Shown: positions 45,405-56,082 of the stretch, in pieces
Position numbering within the stretch: position 1 is the stretch's first letter
Layout: each line of letters begins with the position of its first letter
From: Isoetes taiwanensis
Lineage: Eukaryota; Streptophyta; Lycopodiopsida; Isoetales; Isoetaceae
DNA: 64,000 nt
Assembly (NCBI GenBank): GCA_021234155.1
Contig: JAJEKV010000004.1
Coordinates: 6,762,109-6,826,108 of the forward strand
Reading direction: 5' to 3'
Notes under the pieces: model-generated
Seen by the model: the letters and a program-made list of their open reading frames with translations, nothing else
Told to the model about the DNA's origin: nothing
Databases searched by the model: none
Made by a program: the position numbers and the translations under genes

Positions 45405-47146
45405 ATTCTTTTAACAGAAAAGGCGAATAAGACACAACATACGTGTCTTGTATCCGCCGCCTTCTATACTGGACATACCCTTTTGAATCAATATGTGTAG
45501 CACTGTTTAATTCTCGTGGATAGTTCCAGCAACATGGCCCGTTCACTGAGCACCGATCAGAATGCTGGTGGACCATGTATCGGCGTACTTTCTGAGCAAG
45601 ATCGTCATCATTCAATGATATTTCAGCTGAAACCAGAGAATCAATCATTTGTAACGGAATATCGTAGCTTGTTGTGGCCTGTGGAAGACCTCTCTTCTGA
45701 AATTCTATAACATCAACCATATAATCCAATGGCCCAAGATACGACCGGATGAACTGTTTTAAACGTTGGAACCGAGCATGGAACGACCTGACCACCACAA
45801 CTGGAACCTCCGCTGCTGTTTGTCCAGGGCGCAACATGCATCTAATTTCTGGCCAATCTGGATTAGTGGTCATTGTCACAAACAGGCTCGGACGTCCCTT
45901 CACCCTTGCGAGTGCTAAAGCATCTGCAATTTGCACAGAACACCATTCTCTACAGCCAACAAAAGAAGAGGGCAAAAAACGTGGTCTACCATCTGCATCT
46001 GTGTGTCTTCCACAAAATTACCATCATCGTCCTGTTGCGATCTATTATAAGCATTAGTTGCTAAGAAATTGAGCCTCTCTTCTTCCACCCTTGAATACAT
46101 ATCCACAAGGTATTCACATGTTAGATGGCCAAGTTGCATGAATCTAGGTTCACGAAGCAGACGACATCTGTACCAGTCAATCTGTGACATACCTTCGTCA
46201 TTGTAAGGCCACCAACCCTTTGTTCCATGAGGAAAGAGAAGTGGGTATTGCAGAGGCTCATATTGGGCATCTAGTATGCTAATATAAACCTCTCGATGAT
46301 CTTGATGCAACCAAAACACTGCCATCCTTGGATTAAGTGTGACAGTGTGACACATGTAATCCATACGAGTGGAAGTTGTTTTTCCATTGCAACTCTATCC
46401 CTATCATTACTGTCATGCACGTACCAATGAAGTGGCTGACCTGGCCTAGAAGTTGGGGGGACTATGTGGTACGTCCGACCCATGATAGCAACTGACGACG
46501 GTGTCTCCAAACAAACAAATCCACCGCCATCAACACCAAGGGCAGTGAAGCAGAACATGTGGTTGACTTTTCGGCTCTCTCTACTAAACCCATTCTCATC
46601 ATAAAGTTCTGCAAGAGTACGTGGCAATGCAGGAAGACTTGGTATATCACGTTTTCCTCCATTGCAGCAGAAGAGATCACTCTCACCTCGAAGGAGGGCA
46701 ACACCACAACGTGCACAAATTCTATCCCATTGAAAGTATCCAACTATAGAAGTCTTATAAGAATTCATTCTTCGTATTTGACGAATCCAATGCTCAGTTG
46801 ACAGTGATGCACTCGAATTGCTATATTGAAATCGATTGTCCCTTTCGTGACATTCCCCTGATTGTAGTATATCAATCTCCGCTTTCAGTACCTGACCCTC
46901 CTGTCTACTATATCCTTGGATCTCCACAGTACTCACGTGGATCTGCTCTCTCGTAGATCGTCTAGCTGGCATGCTGGAAGCTGCACTCGAACTGCCCTCC
47001 GAATCTACATTATCCCACTGTTCAAATCTCTCTCCACTATATTCTCCTTCTGCAAACTTTTTCAATGTCAATGTCAAATTGGTGCAGCTGAAATCGAAAT
47101 CTATAATCATAGAAATCAGAGGTAAAGTCATCAAAGACAATCTCAA
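45274..47146 (-). pseudogene. Helitron Rep region with lost HUH histidines
   Basis: Frames 47146-46271, 46364-45915 and 45975-45274 together give the N-terminal and Rep parts. The first has a cysteine cluster 'CARCGVALL...LFCCNGGK' and 'HWYVHDSNDRDR'. The second has 'ILDAQYEPLQYPLLFPHG' and 'EYLVDMYSRVEEERLNF'. The third has 'LFVTMTTNPDWPEI', 'HARFQRLKQFI' and 'VIEFQKRGLPQATTSYD'. In active Reps the last motif ends HxH (as 'GLPHAH' in the 51-56 kb copy); here it is QAT, so the metal-binding histidines are gone. The downstream 'YLYTYIYKGFD' retains the two catalytic tyrosine positions. Two frameshifts link the three pieces. Confidence 0.85.
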
Positions 47147-47149
47147 TAT

Positions 47150-48711
47150 TGCTGAATGGTGCTTTATGACATTCAGATCATCACAACTGCCTTTCTATCT
47201 GAGAGATTTCATGAGTAGTACTGAATTCAAGACAATTCAACACAACAATGACCAAATTAAAGGAAACACTTCAGTAAATAAAAATCTCAGATATTTTTCT
47301 ACACTCTAGAATAAAGAATAAGCATATGTAGATACACACCCAGTTGTAGACGAAATGCAAACCACAGTAGCTTATGAAGAACATCTTTGCCTCATAGCTC
47401 CAATTATACCCCCTGCCATAAGGACACAATTACTTCATTAACATACATCATTAGTTCGAGGTCCCAGGTAATTCACATCAAACACAATGATCAAGGATAA
47501 ACACAGCGATCAAATGCCTCTACCTCTAGTCCTACTGTGTTTCTCCAGACAAACATACAGCACACAACACTTATCAAAGTATCAAACAACACAGAAATGA
47601 AGACAGACTAGACAAAAACCCGAATGAACATAGACGTGAAATAGACATGCAAGAGACCAGCACCTCATCTTGTCCATGCAGCTGCGGCACCACCTGTCGC
47701 CTCCAGCCATTAAAGAACATCCTTTCAGCAGCCAAAATTACTGCACGAACTCTGTTCGCAGCCTAGCTCGCCCATGTCTCCCTAGTCGTTCTAGCGTTGA
47801 TCTGTTCTTTGATTCCTTTTCCCCGTAGCTCATAGGTTAGCTCATAGGTTAGGTTTCCATTAAAGACACCCTATTCCCTAGCTAGAATCATTACATGTAA
47901 TAAATTCCTAACCTGTCTTTGCACCTTATTTGTAGTTTCCTGACAATTTCGATCCCCATAACTTTCTAGACATATTTAAGCGCCGAGATTGCACCTCCCC
48001 TCTGATCCAACGGTTTAAAGATGGGGGGCATGCCCCATGCATGCCTATACATTTAAACGTGCGGCCAAGATTCAACCTCTCGGATTCGACGGCCTAGATG
48101 AAGAGGAGCAACGATGTGTCCCACACATCAAAGTGTGTTTATATATAAAATATCCATATCCTGCACATATGATGTTTCAGGTCTAAGCCGCGCTCAGTCT
48201 TAGATTTTAGAGGCAAGAACTAAATAATAATTGGGAGCTAAGACAAGGTTCTATTAGAAGGCACATTAGGATTGTGTCAACAAATTAGACAGCAAATTAG
48301 CACGCAACAACACACAACAACCAAGACAGCTGTAGGAATATATGAAGATAAAACATCATTTTCAATTCCATCTGCAACGGCTTAAAATTTGGGTCTGACA
48401 TATGGCAAATGCACGGTGGGCGTCAACATTTGCAAAACTGTAATAAGTTCAGGAGTTTTCTGAAAAACAAAACTGCAGATCAAATAAACAAAAGAATTTG
48501 ATCTCAAGCTGCATATTTGTATTATTAACATGCATTTAAGATCCTTCAACAATTATAAGATCAAAATGCAAGCTAGAGAACCAATATTGAAAAATCAAAA
48601 AGATTTTGAAGGGGAACAAACCTTCGTGAGGTGAATCCATGGCAAATGCTGCTCATTTTCGAACATCATGGTATTGAAATCTGGCATAATCACAAGGAGT
48701 GCAGTTGAGTG
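47150..48711. other. No gene seen; upstream of the RepHel
   Basis: AT-rich non-coding sequence. 48000-48130 includes 'ctgatccaacggtttaaag' and 'cacacatcaaagtgtgttt'; the latter matches 'cacacatcaaagtgtcttt' at 33596. No conserved protein recognised. Confidence 0.5.
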
Positions 48712-49517
48712 CTAATACAGAAATCTGAAGATAGTCCACTCTGACCAAGCTCTCACACAGAAGAGAAAAATGTTGCATGGCACAAGAGCTGAGATACTTA
48801 CCAGTATATCAATGGAGCAGAAATAAAAAAGAACCTGCTCCGTTGATGTAGTAGTGCTTCCCCTAATGATCAAATCACAGAATACACAAAGATTGCTCCA
48901 ATAACATTTCTTGCATGGAGAAAGCATCAGAAGATAATCAGTAATGGCATTTTCTCCCATTATACGGGCTTGGCTCTGACAAAGGTGTGTCCCTGCGCAA
49001 GCTCTTCTGCCTTTTAAGATTCTATCTAGCAAACCCAAAAAATAAGCAGTAAGTACTCATTTAGCAAATAAATTAGATCCATATGTTTTGTGACTAAATC
49101 TGACAATAGATCAAAAGAACCTGAATATTATGGATCTTCCATTTGCTTGGCACAATCCCCTGCATTTTCACTTTGGAACTCTGACCCAGAATCTGCAAAT
49201 GTTACCTTATTCAGATGTACACCTTTTCCTATATCTTGGATGTTTCATACCCATCTAAACCATCTGCTACAAAGTTACAACCTCCATGCATTCCGCAAGG
49301 AAACTGCAACATCTTCCAAGCATTTTTGCGTTGGATATCTGTTCTACCAACGATCGGCCAGCCTTAAAAGGTTTTTTAGGCTCTGCAAAAGATGGCGATA
49401 TGGTGGCAGATTCGAAAATCTCTATATGTGGAAGATGGCTTCCACAATAGCCGAGACGTTTTGAAGGGTTAAGCCGGATTTGAGGCTACCAGATTTGGGG
49501 TTGTTGGCCGAGCTCAT
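48712..49517 (-). CDS. Possible small plant gene, function unknown
   Basis: On the reverse strand an ATG at 49517 starts 'MSSANNPKSGSLKSGLTLQNVSAIVEAIFHI' and meets a stop at about 49422. A shifted frame then continues with 'FKAGRSLVEQISNAKMLGRC'. A TATA-like CTATATAA sits at 49628-49621, about 105 bp upstream of the ATG. An acceptor-like tttgcag precedes 'attctgggtcagagttcc' near 49186, and another open piece (49038-48712) reads 'ITDYLLMLSPCKKCYW'. I do not recognise any of these. It could be a short gene with a frameshift, a captured 5' end, or chance. Confidence 0.2.
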
Positions 49518-49620
49518 TGAAGAATGAAAGAATCGAATACTGAACAAAAAGCAATAGAACAAAAACGTACCTTATAACCCTCCAAAATCCCTGAACGAAC
49601 GAAATAAAGAGAGATTTGGG

Positions 49621-49628
49621 TTATATAG
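49621..49628 (-). promoter_or_regulatory. TATA-box-like site
   Basis: CTATATAA on the reverse strand, about 105 bp before the candidate ATG at 49517. Confidence 0.25.
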
Positions 49629-49935
49629 CATCCAGTAAAACAGATCCTATTGCCACCTGGGGCTTAAAACCTCAGATCTGACCATGCCGGGACGCGCGTT
49701 GAAGTAGATAAGCATTGCTGCGAAAGACAAATTCGCCATCGCCAGATGTGTGGATCGGCTTAGACAGGAACGGATTGACATCGTCAGTTGTCTCCATCTC
49801 GATGAGTTTTCTTTCATTATTTTTTTTTTATCGACACCCTATTTTTTCCCTCACTCGGGAATCTAGAGCATCAAAGAATCAAATCTTAGTGTGAATAAAT
49901 TATATAAGAGTAGATAATGAAAAAAAAAAAATCAC

Positions 49936-50012
49936 TTAGCTCGATGGTTGTATTGGTGGAAGCATTCTTATTAGAACATTAATATATTTTGGTAGAGGTT
50001 CGAGTCTGCGTA
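49936..50012 (+). repeat. tRNA-like sequence (possible SINE head)
   Basis: 'tagctcgatggttgta' resembles a pol III A box and 'ggttcgagtctgcg' about 55 bases later resembles a B box. It does not fold as a complete tRNA to my eye, so a tRNA-derived SINE head is more likely than a gene. Confidence 0.3.
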
Positions 50013-50554
50013 TTTCATATTCTAAAATCTTAGGCAAAGCCATATGGAGGTTTGAGAGCTTTCTCCTCGGTGAGTTTCTCCACCGCCACTCTTCCTGAGC
50101 TTTGCAAGGTAACAATCACGATGTTGCAGTTACGGCAGGTCTTTAAAATTTTGCAGATCAGGAACTTCTAGTTCCCAATCTGAGGCAACTGCGGCAGTCT
50201 TGCGAATGCAGTAGAGTTAATGAAAACGAAGACCTGAAACTATTGAAGTAGCACATTATTCCAGGCAATCATATATGGATGAGATGATAGGCACCATTGC
50301 ATGTGCAAGCTCATAACTGCAACAATGTTGTAAGCTAAAGACTTAGTTGGTTACAGAAAAAGTTGCAATCGACAGATCCGACGTCAAAGGTAGTCCAGGG
50401 CGCATTTTGCTTAGAATATGTAGCACCAAAGTTCTTGAGTATGGTTCCTTAAAATATAGAGGTATCAGAAAAGAATTGTCTCCACCATGCTACTTTCAAA
50501 AACTTGCACGCTTGTTAAGCATGATGCATCGTACATGAAGAATTCAATAGCATA

Positions 50555-51065
50555 AACAATATGCAGGAGTTGAACCTGCATTATTGCCGTTTGTTTTGTG
50601 CCCAGAGGATAGATAGGTGCTATAACCGACTACCATGGGATTCCCTTTATTGTGTGTCCCATCTCTTCTTTTGGCATCCGATGACAGCCAGTGGGTTTTG
50701 GGCCTAGGTGGGGATTGCCCATTACCGACGGCTTGACCACTAGGCTGTTACCGCGATGGACATTTATTTTATTTATTTTTGCATCCGATGACAGTCAGTG
50801 GGATATGGCTTTTGGATGGGGGTCACCCATTACCAATAGCTTGACCATTAGGCTGTTACCGCGATGGATGTTCTTTTCATTTATTTTTTGCATCTAATGA
50901 CAGTCAGTGGGTTTTGGGCTTTGGATAGGGGTCACCTATTACCAATAGCTTGACCACTAGGCTGGCATCACGATGGTTATTTATTCTATTCCTTTGTTAC
51001 CTTTCTTTTTAATGAGAGGGAATCCCATGGTAATCAGATAGCACGTCATCTATCGTATGGGCAGG
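50555..51065. mobile_element. Inverted tRNA-like arms bracketing a 107 bp tandem repeat
   Basis: The arms 50599-50646 and about 51018-51064 are inverted repeats; 16 bp (TACCATGGGATTCCCT) are perfect and the rest is imperfect. The left arm plus 'tgcaggagttgaacctgca' at 50558-50577, read on the reverse strand, resembles a tRNA with A box, B box and a T-arm stem. Between the arms lie three direct repeats of 107-109 bp starting 'gcatc(c/t)(g/a)atgacag' at 50674, 50781 and 50890. A 19-base T run follows at 51070. Confidence 0.6.
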
Positions 51066-51279
51066 GAAGGGATTTTTTTTTTTTTTTTTCTTTGGCATAC
51101 CTTATCTGAATAACTTCTGAATGGTGTCATCTATAGAAGAGGACTAAAGAAGTCGTCTGTACCTGTCTAAATAGTAGCCAGAGAAAACACACGTTAGCAC
51201 AATTTGTTCTAGACAATTTATCTGGAGATAAGAGGATCATCACATCAAATGGTACCTGTGAAAGACAAAAGACATACCT

Positions 51280-51445
51280 TACTTAAAGTTCAACTTCTTG
51301 CAGACGATACACTGCTACATCATCTTTTGTAAACTGTACAATACCATACATATGAAAGGCAGAGAACATACCTTACTTGGAGTTTAACTCCTTGCAGACG
51401 ATACACTGCTATATCATGCTTTGTGAACACTACAAAGAAGAGCTA
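51280..51445 (-). repeat. Direct repeat of about 91 bp
   Basis: 'cataccttactt(a/g)(a/g)agtt(c/t)aac' and 'gcagacgatacactgctat/c' occur at 51273-51340 and 51369-51435, just after the helicase stop of the 51-56 kb Helitron. Confidence 0.75.
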
Positions 51446-51458
51446 AAAAAATACCTTA

Positions 51459-52933
51459 TCAACAGAGGAGCTCCTTATAGACGATATTTTTTGTACGCCT
51501 CGATGTATTCTCTAGTGAGAGGAGGATGAGTGCGTCTTCTCTCTTCCGCATCCGAGTAAGAGCCGTGTATAACTGGCCATGTGCAAATACATCCGTACGC
51601 AGGTCAATGACAACGCGATCCAATGTCAGCCCCTGGCAGCTATTGAAGGTGGTCGAATAAGATAAACGGAGTGGCAATTGTCGTCTGTGAATGGTCCAGG
51701 GCCGATTCTCTGGTTGATAGAAAAAGTCAGTTCTAGAAATCGGGTATGTACATGCATCGTCCTGGGATGCCTCGTCTAGTACTTTCACCATGACAAATTT
51801 TGCGTGCATTGACACGACCATAACTCTCGCATTTTTTACCAGGCCCTTTTCCATGTCCAATCGTTTCATAATGCGGCATATGGCCCCTACTTTAAGCTTC
51901 AGTTCGTGGTTGGGTATTCCAGAATGTGTGAAGTGATTAAGAAAATCTGAAGTTGCATAAGGGTGGTCATGTATGATTTCATCTTGCTCCGTGATGTGGT
52001 CGTGACTATAATACAATTTGTCATGATTAGGAACTCTACTAAGAATGCGATCGTTGAAGCTATCAACACTCTTATTAATTGTCGACAATGTATTTCGTGT
52101 CTTGCATGAAGCTGGATTGCGCAATACGTCAGACGGATACAAAAATTCAACGCTATCTTCTACGCTAGTAATTATATTGAATATATCTAGTGAGACCGTC
52201 GACTCCTCCCAATTTTCTCCTATATGATCGACAAAATTCATTAGTTCAGTGGTCATCTCAAGTTACGTGACGTTTCTTCCAATCTCATCACACGAAAAGT
52301 TTGCCACAACGGTGAGGATTTTATGGATGCGTTATATGCGGCATTTCTTCCCCCTCCTTTTACGACAGGTGCGACTTGTCTAAAATCTCCAGAAGCAATG
52401 AAATGTTTGCCTCCAAAGGGAAGACTGTTCCTGCACAGTCGTTGCATTAGATGATGGGCACTTTCTATGACAGCTTTATTGGCCATTGGAAATTCATCCC
52501 AGATGATGGCTCTAGCTGCAATGAGCAGGTCTGCTGCTCCAGAATCATGTTCTATCATCGAATGAAGCCCTGCATTATTTTCTTCTACGGGGATTTGGAA
52601 CAACGAGTGTGCCGTTCGTCCTCCCGGGTACTGAAGACCTGCTAATGCTGTCGTACCGCATGGGAGAATTATACCTTGCTTGCCTCGTATCAACAGGCAT
52701 ATGCAATTTAGTAGGAATGTTTTACCCCTGCCTGCCTTTCCATCGATGAACAAAGGTTGGTTGCTTTCTGGGGATTCAAGCCATTCTCGAACGAAGTTGT
52801 ATATCTTTTGTTGGTCATTTTTCATTATGCTCGTCATTTGCATTACTTGATCTAAGTACTGTCCATGGTTCGAGAATTTTCGCAATTCATGCATGACATC
52901 TCTTCCAAGACGAGGACGCGATTGTTTCTTCAT
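51459..52933 (-). pseudogene. Helitron helicase (Pif1-type), one frameshift
   Basis: The frame 52933-52253 has Walker A 'DGKAGRGKTFLLNCICLL', 'PCGTTALAGLQYPGG', Walker B 'IIWDEFPMANKAVI' and motif III 'FIASGDFRQVAPVV'. A one-base frameshift at about 52255 leads to 52256-51459, which has 'YPISRTDFFYQPENRPWTIH', 'YSTTFNSCQGLTLDRVVIDL' and 'AHGQLYTALTRMRKREDALIL' and ends at 51459. With repair of few sites it would read as a full helicase, so it is the youngest of the three RepHel copies here. Confidence 0.9.
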
Positions 52934-53492
52934 TTGGGTACTCGTCTAGCATGTCGACACTCATTGCTGCTTTGAACCTGCTCCATAGTTCAATCGCTGA
53001 ACCTTGATCCAGCAGTACCATGGCAAAAAGAAATCGTAGTTGTTTGGGACTCAATGATAAGGAAACAGCTTCCTCCATCACTAACACACTCTCGTTATGT
53101 GCTGCAAGCAGCCCTTTTGCCTCTGCAGCCTGTTGGTACGTTTCATATTGTTGTCCATTAACGACTTTCAGTTCATCCCATGTCCTCGCAGGGCGGTGCA
53201 ACAGGATTTGTCTCAAGTAGAATGCCTCTCCCACTCGAGGCAATAACAAACGTATCCTACATATAATTGGTTGCCTTACCCTCTTCCTCACTACGTTCCT
53301 CGTGAACCCCTCCCGCTCTTGTTCCACGTGAGCTCCAAATTCAATTCCTAATGTCGGGTTGTATATAGACAACGTGTATTGTTCATGGTATTGGATGTAT
53401 GTGATGGCATCAAACTCGAGATCCAGAGGACGCAAGAAATATCGATCTAATAGTGCCTCGTGTTCAGATGTGGCATATGTAGGGGCAAGCAT
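52887..53492 (-). pseudogene. Helitron region between Rep and helicase
   Basis: Contains 'YFLRPLDLEFDAITYIQYHE', 'EAFYLRQILLHRPARTWDEL' and 'SPKQLRFLFAMVLL', matching 'LFYLRQLLLHVPARTWEDL' and 'PSQLRFLFTMLIL' in the other copy. It ends at a frameshift into the helicase frame at 52933. Confidence 0.85.
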
Positions 53493-53704
53493 TTGACGGC
53501 AGGAGACTTATTTGTTATGTCATATGACATTGTTCTCCACGCCGCCCTGTCTGTTTGCCGATAACGCTTGGCCCCTCAAGTAATCCCCTGATTTCATTTT
53601 TAGGAGGTCGGCTAGCGGTTTCTTCGGATGGTGCATGCCCGATAGTTGGCATGTGGTATTTCCTCTTTGACCATTGTTTCTTGACGAGGATTCTCGCAGC
53701 CGCT

Positions 53705-55495
53705 TCATCTTGATTGTTTAAGGATCGGTGGTATGAAAGCCGAAAGCCGCTCTTGGCTTACTTGAAAATTAGCAATGTCGAATCCTTTGTAAATGTAACC
53801 ATAAAGGTAGGAGAATACATGGACTGTCGATGCAACATCCACCATAATGTGACAATCCAATTCATGTAGGAGGAAGGCATTGTATGGAACTACCCATACA
53901 TCGTCTATAGTTCTCCGTCTATACTGTACGTAACCCTTCGAATCAAGATGCGTTGTTGCGTTGACATCTTTTGGATATTTATAGCAACAAGGACTGCCAT
54001 TTGGAGAACACCTTTCGGTGTGCCTGTGCATCATAAATTTTTGAACTTGTCCTCGAAGAATGGGATCTGTAGGCAATTCAGCTGAGATAATCTCATCTAT
54101 GCACTCGATTGGTATGTCGGGTTCAGTGCGCAAAACGAGATGAGCATGCGGCAATCCACGCTTTTGAAATTCTATGACCGTTATCACATATGATATGCAT
54201 TGGAAGAATTTATGAAGCAGCTCCTTTAAACGTTGCAATCTTCCATGGAAACAGCGAACGACAATCATAGGAATGTCGGATGCATTTTATCCTGGTCTTA
54301 GTCGGGCTTGTATTTCTGGCCAATTAGTATTCGTAGTCATAGTGATGAATAATGTTGGACGACCTTTTGATCTAGACAGTGCTAATGCATCTGCGACTTG
54401 GACAGAGCACCATCTCTGACACCCCAAGAAGGACGATGGTAAAATAATGTCACTCTGAGCATCGTTTTCGCGTTCAGAATAGTCCTCATCATATTGCACT
54501 CTTCTATTCCGGAATGATGGCGTTCTGAAGTAGTTTAATCGAGCGTCCTCTACCCTAGAATACATGTCGACCAGATATTCTCCGCATAGACGACCTAATT
54601 GAAGAAAGCGCTCCTCGTGTAGCAATCTAGTCCTGTACCACTGCAATTGTGTAAGGCCATGTTCATTTCCAAGCCCCCATCCAATAGTACCATGTGGGAA
54701 GAAAAGCGGATATTGCAGCGGTTCATACATAGGATCTAGGATGTTCATGAAAGTTGGTTCTCCTTCACTCTGAACCCAAAAACCAGCTACTCGAGGACAA
54801 ATATCTGTCGTATTACTAGCGTCTGCAATGGCTGCTATTTCGTTACTCGCAATTGCCCCTTGAATTGTAATGTATGTCGATGGTACATGCATGCTTCCCA
54901 TAGTTCGAAGGTTTTGAATGAATGGGTTGACTTGATCAAGGATCGAACTGACAATAGCAATCCATTGGAATGGTACTTGCTGCTCTCGACCTTGTTCATA
55001 TCTTTCAAACTCGTCATACACATACCAATGTATTGGATGCCTTGATTCTGTGGTCGGCCGTATTCGATGATATGTTTGCCCTGTAATAGTTACGGATGAA
55101 GGAAAATCCAAATTTACGAATCCACCACTCACTCCAAGCACGCTGAAGCAGAATAACCTATTCACTTTTCTTGCTAACTTCGCAAATTCTTGCACATCGT
55201 ATAGGTTGTTCAATGCTGTGGGTAAAGGGGGTAGGACAGGCAATAACCATTTCCCTTTATTGCAACAGAATCCATCATTCTCCACGTTGAGCAACGGGAT
55301 TTGACAATATGTGCATCTTTTAATCCAAGAGCACATAGCATATGTTCGACTAATTGCGACATTCATTTGTCGCGCACGAGATCGCCAATGTGCCGAAGCC
55401 TCTAATGCTACCCCTCCCGTAGTACCATTTCCTAGAATTTGTGTTTGGTTTGACGATGTTGATATGGTATCTACAGTTTCAGATGTAACATCCAC
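53705..55495 (-). pseudogene. Helitron Rep with intact HUH motif and one in-frame stop
   Basis: The frame 55495-54287 has a finger 'CTYCQIPLL...GFCCNKGKW', 'NILDPMYEPLQYPLFFPHG', 'GEYLVDMYSRVEDARLNYF' and 'LFITMTTNTNWPEIQARL'. A TAA at 54287-54285, where relatives have CAA for glutamine, interrupts it; the same frame resumes at 54286 and gives 'VIEFQKRGLPHAHLVL' (HUH), 'HTERCSPNGSPCC' and 'VHVFSYLYGYIYKGFD' with the catalytic tyrosines. The frame ends at 53705 before the expected 'DARYVSxxEA-W' segment, which is present in the 43-47 kb copy ('ARYLSSTEATW'), so about 40-70 codons are missing here. Confidence 0.9.
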
Positions 55496-56082
55496 AGTTT
55501 CAAAGGTTGCATCTCTTTGTGGTACAGGATAGAGTGGGATCGTCCTGAGCGCTCACTAGCCCTGTCTCTCATTCTAGATTTATCATGGTCAGTTAAACTT
55601 GCATAGCGTTCTACCTTTCTTCGTCGTATGCTCTCTCTATCATCCTCTGATAGTTCAGCATACCATTCTACATTTCTACATCGTATTCGATCCTTGTCCT
55701 TCTCCGATAAGTTTGCATAACGCTCTCTTTCTCTTTGACGTATGCTCTCTCTATCCTCTTCTGATAAGTTGGCATAATGTTCCCTTCTCTTATACCGTCT
55801 TCTTTCTGAACCTTCTTCAACTGATTTTATGTAACACTCTTCAGTCGGACTAATCAAATTTGCAGTAATATTTTGCCGATCCACAACTGTAGCTGTGTGT
55901 TCTGCATTTCTTTCTTCTGCTACTCTAGCTCGCCGTTGTCTGGCACGTTCTCTAGCTCTTTCTCGTATTCTCTCTCTATCCTCCTCATTCAAATTTGCGT
56001 AGCGCTCTCTTTCTCTCTGTCGTGCTCTCTCTCTATATCTCTCAGCTAGATCACCTTGTGCAATCCTATCACTATCCTCCAT
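55471..56082 (-). pseudogene. Arg/Glu-rich repeat region at the Helitron N-terminus
   Basis: The frame starts 'MEDSDRIAQGDLAERYRERA' and contains about seven repeats of the form 'RERYANLSEEDRESIR' (variants YAELSEDDRESIRRR, YASLTDHDKSRMRDR). Such charged repeats are common at the N-terminus of plant Helitron proteins and probably form a helix or coiled coil. Repeats are partly degenerate. A frameshift near 55490 separates it from the Rep frame that follows. The opposite strand gives a long spurious frame. Confidence 0.75.

Larger units (their letters stand above)
43031..47146 (-). mobile_element. Decayed RepHel Helitron (coding span)
   Basis: The reverse strand encodes, in order, a CCCC-type finger, Helitron_like_N, Rep with damaged HUH motif, the tyrosine motif, and Pif1 helicase to a stop at 43031. 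Terminal TC and CTRR ends could not be placed. If the split LINE at 39.2-42.7 kb is discounted, the RPA70-like gene follows on the same strand. Confidence 0.85.
51459..56082 (-). mobile_element. RepHel Helitron, less decayed copy (coding span)
   Basis: Same orientation and family as the 43-47 kb Helitron. It retains an intact HUH motif and tyrosine motif, but has one nonsense codon, several frameshifts and a deletion between Rep and helicase. Termini were not located. Confidence 0.9.
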
